NCBI GenBank assembly: GCA_023229765.1 | Contig: JALNYO010000035.1 | Span: forward strand, 1-37,565 | Length of the DNA stretch: 37,565 nt | Direction: 5' to 3' | Source of the DNA: Syntrophales bacterium | GTDB lineage: Bacteria > Desulfobacterota > Syntrophia > Syntrophales > UBA5619 | Shown here: positions 7,528 to 15,097 of the stretch, piece by piece | Layout: each line of letters opens with the position of its first letter | How positions within the stretch are numbered: the first letter of the stretch is position 1 | Notes under the pieces: model-generated | The model's input: the letters and a program-made list of their open reading frames with translations, nothing else | What the model was told of the DNA's origin: nothing | Databases searched by the model: none | Translations under genes and position numbers: made by a program

Positions 7528-8352
7528 TCATAAGTAGAAAGCCTGCAATACGGCCCAAAGGAGCGTAACCACTGTCAAAAGAATGCTTGCCGTTCCGATC
7601 GTCCGGATGAAGGCCGTCTCCCGTCTTTGTTCGTCGTAGCCGACAAGAAAGGCGATGGCGATGCCCGAGACGATGCCGCCGCCATGAGCCCAGTTGTTGA
7701 TCCCGGGGAGAAAAAGTCCGAAGAGGACAAGGCCGACGATCCAGCCCATTGCCTGACGATAGATGGCCTCTCCATAGACGCCGCCGCGGCTCTTGCCGTA
7801 ATAAACAATGGCGCCGATCAGACCAGTGATGGCGGCGGAGGCTCCGAGGGTGAAGGGCACCCCGGCCAGCCAGGATAAAAAGAACCCCGCAACCCCGGTC
7901 CAGACGTAGAGAATCGCAAAACGGTTCAGCCCGAAGGCGTCGATGACGAAGGGGGCAAGCTGCCGGAGAGCCATCATGTTAAAGAGGATATGAAGAAGTC
8001 CCCCGTGGAGGTATGACGCGGATAATAATGTCCACCAGCGTCCATAGCCGATCGGAAAGGTTCCGGTGGCCCCGAGCAGAAAGACGCTCTTTTCCGAGGG
8101 AGACAGAAAGGTCATCGGATTAATCGCCAGGCCCAGCGCGCTCAGATCGATCAGCAACGACAAGAGATAAAAAACGGAATTTACAATAATAATAGCCAGG
8201 ACCGGGTCGAAACCGCCCAGCAATGTCCTGCCGGCGAAGGCCTTTTTCCAGAACGCGCCGGGATTGGCATAGCCGCAGTAGGGGCAGGCAGGCTCATCTT
8301 TGCTGATCAGCCTCCGGCAATTCGGGCAGAGCATTGATTTTTTTTCGCTCAT
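7528..8352 (-). CDS. Rhomboid-family intramembrane serine protease with N-terminal zinc ribbon
   Basis: A 274-residue membrane protein. Residues 9-26 form a zinc ribbon (CPNC at 9-12, CPYC at 23-26). Six or more hydrophobic segments follow. The rhomboid core shows LHGGLLHILFNMMALRQL (oxyanion His and Asn in the second core helix), GASAAITG with catalytic Ser172, and NNWAHGGGIVSG with catalytic His223. Ser is followed by Ala rather than the usual Gly (GxSG), a tolerated variation. Rhomboids cleave membrane-spanning substrates within the bilayer; the target is unknown. The zinc ribbon could be a substrate or partner dock facing the cytoplasm. It is separated by 11 bases from the TraB-family gene upstream on the same strand, so the two are likely cotranscribed. 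Confidence 0.9.
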   Translation of the reverse strand: MSEKKSMLCPNCRRLISKDEPACPYCGYANPGAFWKKAFAGRTLLGGFDPVLAIIIVNSVFYLLSLLIDLSALGLAINPMTFLSPSEKSVFLLGATGTFPIGYGRWWTLLSASYLHGGLLHILFNMMALRQLAPFVIDAFGLNRFAILYVWTGVAGFFLSWLAGVPFTLGASAAITGLIGAIVYYGKSRGGVYGEAIYRQAMGWIVGLVLFGLFLPGINNWAHGGGIVSGIAIAFLVGYDEQRRETAFIRTIGTASILLTVVTLLWAVLQAFYL

Positions 8353-8363
8353 CCTTGATATCC

Positions 8364-9521
8364 TTACAGAAACCTCATAATCATCGGAATGGCTAAAAAG
8401 GTCCCGATCGAGGTGGTCAAATTTACAATGGCAACCAAAAGCAGCAGCCTGGTAATCCTGTTGTGGAAGAATCCCCGGACGGAGACAATGTCGTCCGGCA
8501 GCGCGAGAAAATCCTTAACCTGCGGCTTGCGAAACGTTGCTTCCACCAATCCCGCTACCCAGCCGGCAGCGATCAGCGGGTGGAGGGTTGTTATCGGGGC
8601 GGCAAGCGCCGAGGCGGCAATCGTCAGCGGGTGGGCCAGCATGACAAGGGCGCCCAAGCCGGCGAAAAAGGCGGTGATGGCTGACCACCAGCCGATCATT
8701 TTCAAGCTGGCGGCAGAGCCGGAATAGAAGAAGCCGGCAACGAAGATTCCCACAATGGCCAGCGAAAAAATCCAGCCGGCATATTTCCCCCAGACGCCCT
8801 TGTCCGGTACTTTATTCAACAATTCCAGATCGATCTCTTCTCCGAGATGCCTTGTTATCCCCGGTACGTGGCCGGCGCCGACAACCGCGACGATCCGGGC
8901 GCCCGGGGCATGGCTTATGGTGTGAGCCAGGTAGAGATCCCGCTCATCGATCAGGATTTCCTTGAGACGGGGGAGTTTTTCCCCGATTGTCTTGAGTGCG
9001 TATTCAAGCACGTCCTGCTGTTTGAGCTTTTCAATCTCCTCTTCGGTGATCTCTTCGTCGGAGAAAAAAGAGAGGATGAGATCGGGAATGAATTTCATTT
9101 TATTGCAGAATCCCATCATGCGCCAGGCGCGCAGCAGTGTAATCCGAATCTCCCGATCGGCAAGGATCAGTTCGGCGCCGTTTGTCTCCGCCCGGTCGAT
9201 AGCCTTGAGCATCTCCGCGCCGGGGGTTATATGGAATTTCTGGGCGATTTTTTTTTGCATCGAGGCCATGATGAGCTGGGAAAGCAGGGCGCCGGAACGC
9301 TTCTCCCGAATGACCTTCAGAATGTCGGTATCCTGCCATTTGCTCCGCTGCCGGATCGCGTCGTAGCGGGGTTTGCAAAGCTCAACGCAGACGGTATCCG
9401 GCTTTTCCAGATCGATTGTCTGCTCAACCAGCTCAATGCTGTCGCGTGAAACGTGGGCCGTGCCGACAAGGATGATCTCCCGGTCTGCGAGTTTTATGTG
9501 ACTGACATTTTGATGTTCCAA
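8364..9521 (-). CDS. TraB/PrgY-family membrane protein
   Basis: About 386 residues. The soluble N-terminal domain (about 1-240) carries the TraB/PrgY signature: VGTAHVSRDSIELVEQTI, then DTVCVELCKPRYDAIRQ, then LILADREIRITLLRAW, and VVGAGHVPGITRHL. The GTAHVS, ADR and GAGHV motifs resemble the metal-protease-like Tiki/TraB fold. The C-terminal part has at least four hydrophobic segments, the last ending in PMIMRFL. PrgY/TraB proteins limit peptide pheromone activity in enterococci; the role in Gram-negative bacteria is not established. The longest frame starts at TTG 9560, but GGAG at 9536-9533 sits before TTG 9521, which I prefer. The start remains uncertain. Confidence 0.85.
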   Translation of the reverse strand: MEHQNVSHIKLADREIILVGTAHVSRDSIELVEQTIDLEKPDTVCVELCKPRYDAIRQRSKWQDTDILKVIREKRSGALLSQLIMASMQKKIAQKFHITPGAEMLKAIDRAETNGAELILADREIRITLLRAWRMMGFCNKMKFIPDLILSFFSDEEITEEEIEKLKQQDVLEYALKTIGEKLPRLKEILIDERDLYLAHTISHAPGARIVAVVGAGHVPGITRHLGEEIDLELLNKVPDKGVWGKYAGWIFSLAIVGIFVAGFFYSGSAASLKMIGWWSAITAFFAGLGALVMLAHPLTIAASALAAPITTLHPLIAAGWVAGLVEATFRKPQVKDFLALPDDIVSVRGFFHNRITRLLLLVAIVNLTTSIGTFLAIPMIMRFL

Positions 9522-9607
9522 AGGGTTCGTATCTCCTTTTTTGTGGCCGCTCTTTAGCAATATTTATGTAGGTTGTAAAGGGAAAGCGTAGATTAATGTT
9601 CATAAAT

Positions 9608-9691
9608 GGTTTACGGTTGACGGTTTCCGGTTATCAGTTACCAGTTACCAGTTACCAGTTACCGGTTTATGGTTGACAGTTTACGGTTGAC
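9608..9691. repeat. Heptanucleotide array, 12 units, left arm
   Basis: Twelve exact 7-base units follow without a break. They are GGTTTAC, GGTTGAC, GGTTTCC, GGTTATC, four AGTTACC, GGTTTAT, GGTTGAC, AGTTTAC, GGTTGAC. All keep GTT at positions 2-4. The array lies 7 bases before the MITE-like element at 9699 and is the reverse complement type of the array on its other side. Confidence 0.9.
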
Positions 9692-9698
9692 AAAACAT

Positions 9699-9851
9699 GA
9701 TGAACTCGTCAAAAGTCAATTTTCCCCTCCCCTTGCGGGAGGGGATGAAGGGGATGGGGAAAGAACAGACGGAAATACAGTAACTTATCACCCCCACCCT
9801 AACCCTCCCCCATCAAGGGGGAGGGAAGTTGAGACTTTTGACGAGAGCATC
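9699..9851. mobile_element. MITE-like palindromic element, 153 bp, 19-bp terminal inverted repeats
   Basis: The ends GATGAACTCGTCAAAAGTC (9699-9717) and GACTTTTGACGAGAGCATC (9833-9851) are inverted repeats matching at 17 of 19 positions. Inside are two G/C-rich hairpins: CCCCTCCC/GGGAGGGG (9724-9731 with 9737-9744) and CCCTCCCCC/GGGGGAGGG (9803-9811 with 9817-9825). No coding capacity is supported. It has the features of a non-autonomous mobile repeat; no clear target duplication is visible because both flanks are repeat arrays. Confidence 0.75.
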
Positions 9852-9881
9852 AAACATAACTTCTTAGGTTGAATAAGAACC

Positions 9882-9979
9882 GGTAACCGTCAACCGTCAA
9901 CCGGAAACTGTGAACCGGAAACTGTGAACCGGAAACTGTGAACCGGAAACCGTCAACCGTCAACCGTCAACCGTCAACC
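9882..9979. repeat. Heptanucleotide array, 14 units, right arm, abutting rlmD
   Basis: Fourteen exact 7-base units: GGTAACC, two GTCAACC, three pairs of GGAAACT-GTGAACC, GGAAACC, four GTCAACC. GTCAACC is the reverse complement of GGTTGAC in the left array, so the two arrays form a long imperfect inverted repeat around the MITE. The array ends 15 bases before the rlmD start codon, so it is the immediate leader of that gene. Confidence 0.9.
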
Positions 9980-9994
9980 GTTCAGGGGGTGGAT

Positions 9995-11203
9995 GTGAAG
10001 ATTGGAGAAATAATCAGCGTAAAAATAGACGATGTCGCCTTTGGGGGCGACGGTGTTGCCCGGGTTGCTGATTTTGTTTACTTTGTTCCTTTTGCCGTCG
10101 ATGGCGACGAAGTCGAAATCGAGATTACGGAGCTCAGAAAGCGCTTCGGAAAGGGGAGGATTGTCCGGATACTGAAACCATCTCCGCACCGTTTTGTCCC
10201 GCCCTGTTCCTATTATGGCCGCTGTGGCGGCTGCGCCATGCAGCACATAGAGTACCCGTATCAACTGGAACTGAAAAGACGGCAGATCGAGGAGGCGCTG
10301 AAAAGAACCGCCGGTATTTCCCTTCCGCCGGTGGCCCCGGTTATGCAGTCTCCTCAACATTGGGGCTGGCGGGGAAAGGTCGAATTTCACCTCTCCAGCG
10401 GCAGCCGGGAAACAAGGCGCCTGGGGCTTATGGCGGCAAAGAGTAATCAGATTGTTGAAGTCGCTGGATGCCTCATTGCGGATGAATCCATCAACCTCAA
10501 GCTCAATGCGTTAAAAACGGGGATAAAAAACGGCTCTGTTGTCGCGCCGCGCGAACGACAGGTCATCTGGGCGGACGAACCAGAAGAACCGCCGACCGCT
10601 GTTTTTGTCGGAGCCGGAAAACCTCCGGACATTTTAAGGGTTGTGGCGGGAAAGCAAATAACGGTTCCCGGCCGGGGTTTCTTTCAGGCCAATATCTTTC
10701 TTGTGGAACGGCTTGTTGAACAGGTAGTGGAAATGGCTTCACTTTCCGGCAGTGAAACCGTAATTGATCTCTACGGTGGTGTCGGCCTGTTTTCACTTTT
10801 TCTCGGGGGGAAAGTCGGCAGCCTTTTCTGCGTAGAAGGCGATGAAGAGGCTGTCCGCTGCGCGCGGATAAATTTAAAGCGAGCGGGGCTTGCGGAGGCA
10901 AAATGTTATCACGGGGATGCCGCCGCTATTTTGAACAGGGAATTTGTTGCACCCGGGCGACGGGCCGATGTCATTATCCTCGATCCACCCCGCGATGGCT
11001 GCGGCGAGGGGGTAATAGAAGCCCTGTCATCCCTGCAGCCGCAGCGCATTGTCTATGTTTCCTGCAATCCAGCGACGCAGGCTCGGGATGTCAAGCGCTT
11101 GGCGAGCAGTGGCTATTGCCTGGAAATTGTCCAGCCTTTGGACATGTTTCCCCAGACTGCGCATATTGAGGCCGTCGCGCTTTTGACCAGAGACGGTGCT
11201 TGA
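9995..11203 (+). CDS. rlmD: 23S rRNA (uracil-5-)-methyltransferase RlmD
   Basis: A 402-residue iron-sulfur RNA methyltransferase that makes 5-methyluridine in 23S rRNA. Residues 1-60 are a TRAM domain (KIGEIISVKIDDVAFGGDGV). The 4Fe-4S motif is PCSYYGRCGGCAMQH (C-x5-C-x2-C), with a fourth Cys expected downstream. The Rossmann part has VIDLYGGVGLFSLFLGG (SAM), VIILDPPRDGC, and the nucleophile Cys in VYVSCNPATQARD. The C-terminus MFPQTAHIEAVALL is conserved. A GTG start at 9995 with GGGGG just upstream is chosen; the longer frame from 9938 would translate the heptamer repeats as a low-complexity Pro/Ser/Thr/Val tail. The related paralogue RumB/RlmC or TrmA-like enzymes are less likely because of the TRAM domain and Fe-S motif. 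Confidence 0.93.
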   Translation: MKIGEIISVKIDDVAFGGDGVARVADFVYFVPFAVDGDEVEIEITELRKRFGKGRIVRILKPSPHRFVPPCSYYGRCGGCAMQHIEYPYQLELKRRQIEEALKRTAGISLPPVAPVMQSPQHWGWRGKVEFHLSSGSRETRRLGLMAAKSNQIVEVAGCLIADESINLKLNALKTGIKNGSVVAPRERQVIWADEPEEPPTAVFVGAGKPPDILRVVAGKQITVPGRGFFQANIFLVERLVEQVVEMASLSGSETVIDLYGGVGLFSLFLGGKVGSLFCVEGDEEAVRCARINLKRAGLAEAKCYHGDAAAILNREFVAPGRRADVIILDPPRDGCGEGVIEALSSLQPQRIVYVSCNPATQARDVKRLASSGYCLEIVQPLDMFPQTAHIEAVALLTRDGA

Positions 11204-11212
11204 AGGCAAGGG

Positions 11213-13795
11213 TTATTTTAAACCGAGCAGTTCGTAAATGAAAAGTTCTCCGAGGGTGCTGCCGAGATCGCATTTGCCCGTTTCCTGGACGTCCAGGATG
11301 GGCGATACTACCGCCCTTGATGTTTTTTCACTGATCAGAATGCTGTTTGGCCGCGATTTGGTCAGATCCTGCAGGCGAAAGACGGCATTCACCGAATCCC
11401 CAATGACGGTGTAATCCATTTTTTTGTCAAAGCCAATGTTGCCGACGACCGCCTCTCCCGTGTGGACACTGATTCCCATCGCAAGTGGATACCCGATCTC
11501 ACTTATAAGAGAGTCGCTGATGGAGAGGAATCTATTTTTCATTTCCAGGGCCGCCCGGACGGCGTTTTCAGCATCCTGTCCGCTGGAGATCGGGGCCCCG
11601 AAAAGGGCCAAAAAGCCGTCGCCCAGGTATTTGTCAACGATTCCGCTGTGGCTGAAGATGATTTCGCCCATTTCTGCAAAGAAACGGTTTAAAATAGCCA
11701 CCGTTCGCTGTGGCCCCAGCTTTCGGGAAAGATTAGAGAAATTACGGATGTCGATGTTCAAAAGGGTGATTGTCTTTAACTCTTCCGGAAGCGGTTTGCC
11801 TTCTTTTGCGTTATGGATAATTTGATCAACGATTTCGTGAGGAACAAACCTTTGAAAAATCTTTCGAATTTCCCTTTCATGCTCGGCCATCGAGAGGGTC
11901 TCGCGATAAAGCTGCGAATTTTCCAGGGCGATGCTGACCGAGGTTGCGATCGACTGTAGCAGATGCAGGTCATTATCGTTGAAATCGCCATCTATCTTGT
12001 TGATGGTCTCGATTACCCCCAGTACCCGTCCCCGGGAGATAAGGGGGACGCAGAGCGCGGAGCGGGTCTGAAAACCGGCCTGCAGATCGAAGTCGGGGTT
12101 AAAATGTCGGGATTTCTGCGCGTCGGGAACGATAATCGCTTCGCCGCGCGCCGCCGAATAACCGGCTATCCCCTGGCCGAAGGGTATATGAATTGAGAGA
12201 AGCAGCCCCATGTCGATTGCGGGATCGACATGGAAGGCGATTTTTGATGACAGTGCATTTCCTTCCAGGAGCATGAGAAAGCCCGCTTCTACATTGACGA
12301 TTGTCTGAATCATCTCTATTGTATGCTTGAGGACTTCCTGCTGGTCGAAGGTGGACGCGGCAAGAATGCCACCTATCTGCTGGATGGAATCCATTTCCTG
12401 ATGCCGTTTGTAAAGCGCAGAGTAAATACGGTTCTTTTCGACGGCAATGGAGAGAAGCGACGCGATATCGCCAATCTCTTTTTCATACTTGTTGATACCG
12501 CCCGAAGCAAGAGAGCCGAAAACGGTTATCCCAATTACCCTTCCCCCGATTTTCAAAGGCGCCAGCACCGCTTCTTTTACGAAATGATTGTTGAAAATGT
12601 TCTGATCGAGTGGATGTTTCAGCTCCATGGCGTCTTTTATCGACAGGATATTTCCCTGTTTCAGGGGCACTTCTATCGACGAGCCGATAAAATCGTATCG
12701 CGATTCGGCAAGAAGTCCGGTCGGAACCGTGGTGGTAATGTCCAAAACCGTTGCCTGTTCGGTATTTTCTTTAGGTATTTCGAATATTACCGCGATATCA
12801 AAGGGGATGTCTTTCTGGATTCGGTTCAAAATGGCATGAAGCAGTTCCCCATTGCGCAAACTGGAGCCGAGAATCACTAAAGTGTCTGCGTAAGTCTCCA
12901 ATTGCTGAAGACTGTTGTGGTAATCCTTTCTGAGATGGAGATTATCATGGGTGATGGCGGCATTGCTGATAAGAGGGGTCAGGACTTCGACATCATCGGC
13001 GGTAAAAGGGATGTTTTCCGCCCGCCGGGAGAGGGTAAGGACTCCAAAGACCTCCTGCATGCCCTTTAACGGCATGCAGAGAAAGGATTTTGTCGCGTAC
13101 TGCGGTCGGTTTTCCCTGCCAAAACGCTTGTCTTTCTCAATATCGTCAACGAGCAATGGGGACTTGTTGATAACGGCGTATTTGGCAATGCTTGTCGAAA
13201 AGTCCACTCGGTCCCCTATATGGACAATCTCTTCCATGCCGTAACTGGCGCGCACGACAAGGGTTTCGCGTTCTTTTCCTTCCAGCATAAGAATGGAACC
13301 GATGTCGGCTTTTGTCAGTTTCATTGCCATTTCGAGTGTAATCGAAAAAAGATCATTACTATCAAACGTGATGTAGCAGAGATCAGAGAGTTCTTTGAGC
13401 GTGGAGAGTTGCGCCGTCCTTTTTTCCATGACTCCAAAACTGTTTTTCAGTTCGTTATTGACAACCTGGAATGAATCGAGGATTCCACTCAATTCGTCTT
13501 TAAAAGCAGTGTGGTCAAGGCCATCGAGTCCCTTGGTCAAATCGCCCGCCTGGTGGTAAATGCCGCTGATGCGATCGAAGACGCGACGGATAAGAACGTA
13601 TCCGATGAGCAACGATATTAACAACAGAATAACGAAAGGCGGCAGGAAATTGTCCCTGATAAGGTCATATTTCAGCCCGAAGTATAACAGGCCCAGAAAA
13701 GGGGTAAAAAAGAAGAAGGAGAAGATAAGGGTGAGGCGGTAGCGAAGATTTTTATTTTCAAGTGATAGGGAAGGTATTTTTTCCATGATGCTCAT
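11213..13795 (-). CDS. Multi-GAF class III adenylate/guanylate cyclase
   Basis: An 860-residue signalling protein. Two membrane helices lie near residues 20-45 and 50-70 with almost no periplasmic loop, then a helical linker. Three GAF-like domains follow, at roughly 145-285, 300-450 and 470-625; the first and third are clear (GIAGYSAARGEAIIVPDAQK in the third). A short coiled linker (EHEREIRKIFQRFVP) leads into the catalytic domain, about 670-850. There the metal-binding Asp pair is in LLNIDIRNFSNLSRK and VDKYLGDGFLALFG, and the substrate region in YTVIGDSVNAVFRLQ has the Asp, Asn and Arg expected of an active enzyme. It should make cAMP (or cGMP) in response to ligands of the GAF domains or membrane state. 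It faces rlmD tail to tail, 9 bases apart. The start has a weak ribosome site; ATG 13786 is an alternative. Confidence 0.9.
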   Translation of the reverse strand: MSIMEKIPSLSLENKNLRYRLTLIFSFFFFTPFLGLLYFGLKYDLIRDNFLPPFVILLLISLLIGYVLIRRVFDRISGIYHQAGDLTKGLDGLDHTAFKDELSGILDSFQVVNNELKNSFGVMEKRTAQLSTLKELSDLCYITFDSNDLFSITLEMAMKLTKADIGSILMLEGKERETLVVRASYGMEEIVHIGDRVDFSTSIAKYAVINKSPLLVDDIEKDKRFGRENRPQYATKSFLCMPLKGMQEVFGVLTLSRRAENIPFTADDVEVLTPLISNAAITHDNLHLRKDYHNSLQQLETYADTLVILGSSLRNGELLHAILNRIQKDIPFDIAVIFEIPKENTEQATVLDITTTVPTGLLAESRYDFIGSSIEVPLKQGNILSIKDAMELKHPLDQNIFNNHFVKEAVLAPLKIGGRVIGITVFGSLASGGINKYEKEIGDIASLLSIAVEKNRIYSALYKRHQEMDSIQQIGGILAASTFDQQEVLKHTIEMIQTIVNVEAGFLMLLEGNALSSKIAFHVDPAIDMGLLLSIHIPFGQGIAGYSAARGEAIIVPDAQKSRHFNPDFDLQAGFQTRSALCVPLISRGRVLGVIETINKIDGDFNDNDLHLLQSIATSVSIALENSQLYRETLSMAEHEREIRKIFQRFVPHEIVDQIIHNAKEGKPLPEELKTITLLNIDIRNFSNLSRKLGPQRTVAILNRFFAEMGEIIFSHSGIVDKYLGDGFLALFGAPISSGQDAENAVRAALEMKNRFLSISDSLISEIGYPLAMGISVHTGEAVVGNIGFDKKMDYTVIGDSVNAVFRLQDLTKSRPNSILISEKTSRAVVSPILDVQETGKCDLGSTLGELFIYELLGLK

Positions 13796-13924
13796 CGTTT
13801 AACTTATCCGGTAAATTCGAGAGAAGATCTAAAACTAAACGCGCCAACCGTTCGAACCACAAAATACTTGGTCCAAGCCTTTTTTACAGTAGCAAATATT
13901 GAAGGAAAGTAACATAGAAAAAAA

Positions 13925-14133
13925 GTGTCTGCAACAAAATATCGGAATCCGGGTCTGCGACAAATTTATTGGTAGAGCAGTTTTACACCCCTCTTTAGCA
14001 AAGAGGGGTTGGGGGATATTTGATGGAGAATAAATATCCTCTTGCTTTTATTACGAATCCCCCCTGCCCCCCTTTGCCAAAGGGGGGATAAGTTTCTGCA
14101 AGAATATGATACCCATAAATTTGTCGCACACCC
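13925..14133. mobile_element. MITE-like palindromic element, 183 bp (13951-14133), with extra end copy
   Basis: The left end at 13951-13972 (GGGTCTGCGACAAATTTATT) and the right end at 14112-14133 (CCCATAAATTTGTCGCACAC) are inverted repeats matching at about 20 of 22 positions. Inside are hairpins CCCCTCTTT/AAAGAGGGG (13988-13996 with 14000-14008) and CCCCCCTTT/AAAGGGGGG (14067-14075 with 14079-14087). A degenerate third copy of the end lies at 13925-13945, in the same orientation as the left end. The element fills the 478-base gap between the divergent cyclase and tatD genes. No ORF inside is credible. It looks non-autonomous, with no transposase in the window that matches it. Confidence 0.75.
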
Positions 14134-14273
14134 GCAGAACCCCTTCAGGAGAGAACAAAAAGCAGGGAAATCATGAATTTTACGGTTCCCTTTCGGCATC
14201 CGCTCTTGACAAGAGGCACTGCTCTGGGGGAAGAAGATGCATTGAAATGAATGCAACCTGGAGGATAAAAACC

Positions 14274-15032
14274 ATGATCGACAGCCACGCGCATCTGGAG
14301 ATGGATGAATTCAATGAAGACCGGGATGAGGTTGTGGAGAGAGCCAGAGCTGCCGGCCTTGTCGCGGTGATTGTGGTGGGAACGAGCGTTCCTGACAGCG
14401 CCAAGGCGATGGAAATGACCGGTATTTATGATCTTGTTTATGCGTCGGTCGGGGTTCATCCCCATGAGGTGAAAGACATTGACGCAATGACCTATGACTC
14501 CCTGCGGGTGCTTGCCCGGAGGGATAAGGTTGTGGCCATCGGGGAGATCGGACTTGATTTTTACTACAACCACTCTCCTAAGGAACTGCAATTCCAGCAC
14601 TTTGCCGAGCAGCTTGACTTGGCGATTGATCTTGAGCTTCCGGTTATTATTCACGATCGGGAGGCTCATGCGGAGACACTTGAATTTCTCGGGCATAGAA
14701 AGGGGCGGCTGCGCGGGGTGCTGCACTGCTTCTCCGGAGACCGGGGAATGGCGAAAAAGTGTATAGACCTGGGATTTTATCTTTCTATTGCCGGCCCCGT
14801 TACCTATAAAAAATCTGAAGAACTGCGGGAAGTTGCAAGGTATATGCCTGCGGATGCGCTCCTGGTAGAGACGGACTCCCCGTATCTCGCCCCGGAGTCC
14901 TTCAGAGGAAAGCGCAATGAGCCCGCCTGGGTAGTCGAGACAGCAAGGCGGGTTGCGGAAATCAGGGGTCTTACGGCAGAGGAACTGGAGGCGGCAACGG
15001 AGCTGAATACCCGACGACTATTTGGCTTTTGA
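14274..15032 (+). CDS. tatD: TatD-family metal-dependent hydrolase (DNase)
   Basis: A 252-residue TIM-barrel metal hydrolase. It starts MIDSHAHLEMDEFNEDRDEV with the HxH metal ligands. It continues with VGVHPHEVKDI, the Glu in VAIGEIGLDFYYN, His in PVIIHDREAH, HCFSGDRGMAKKC, and the final metal Asp in LLVETDSPYLAPESFRGK. All TatD metal ligands are seen. The family has 3'-5' exonuclease or DNase activity and roles in DNA repair or quality control. GGAGG 8 bases before the ATG at 14274 decides the start; a longer frame from 14106 would be read from the mobile repeat. It has its own leader and probably its own terminator. Confidence 0.93.
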   Translation: MIDSHAHLEMDEFNEDRDEVVERARAAGLVAVIVVGTSVPDSAKAMEMTGIYDLVYASVGVHPHEVKDIDAMTYDSLRVLARRDKVVAIGEIGLDFYYNHSPKELQFQHFAEQLDLAIDLELPVIIHDREAHAETLEFLGHRKGRLRGVLHCFSGDRGMAKKCIDLGFYLSIAGPVTYKKSEELREVARYMPADALLVETDSPYLAPESFRGKRNEPAWVVETARRVAEIRGLTAEELEAATELNTRRLFGF

Positions 15033-15039
15033 AAGAAAA

Positions 15040-15061
15040 CATGGTTGCCATGAATTTTTTT
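15040..15061 (+). terminator. Weak terminator after tatD
   Basis: CATGG (15040-15044) and CCATG (15048-15052) form a 5-bp stem with a 3-base loop. Seven T residues follow at 15055-15061. It begins 8 bases after the tatD stop codon and before the convergent ATPase gene. The stem is short, so the call is tentative. Confidence 0.4.
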
Positions 15062-15097
15062 GGAGGAGCCCGCCATCTTGAGGCGGTCGGGGTGATT

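Noticed and set aside
9669..9872. Rightward 67-residue ORF across the MITE and its flanks
   Set aside because: It is read straight through inverted repeats and G/C hairpins, has no ribosome site, and resembles no protein family.
9608..9979. CRISPR-like array
   Set aside because: The 7-base units have no spacers between them and no cas genes are present.
14106..14273. Longer N-terminus of TatD
   Set aside because: It starts in the mobile repeat, while GGAGG and the family start MIDSHAH fix the ATG at 14274.
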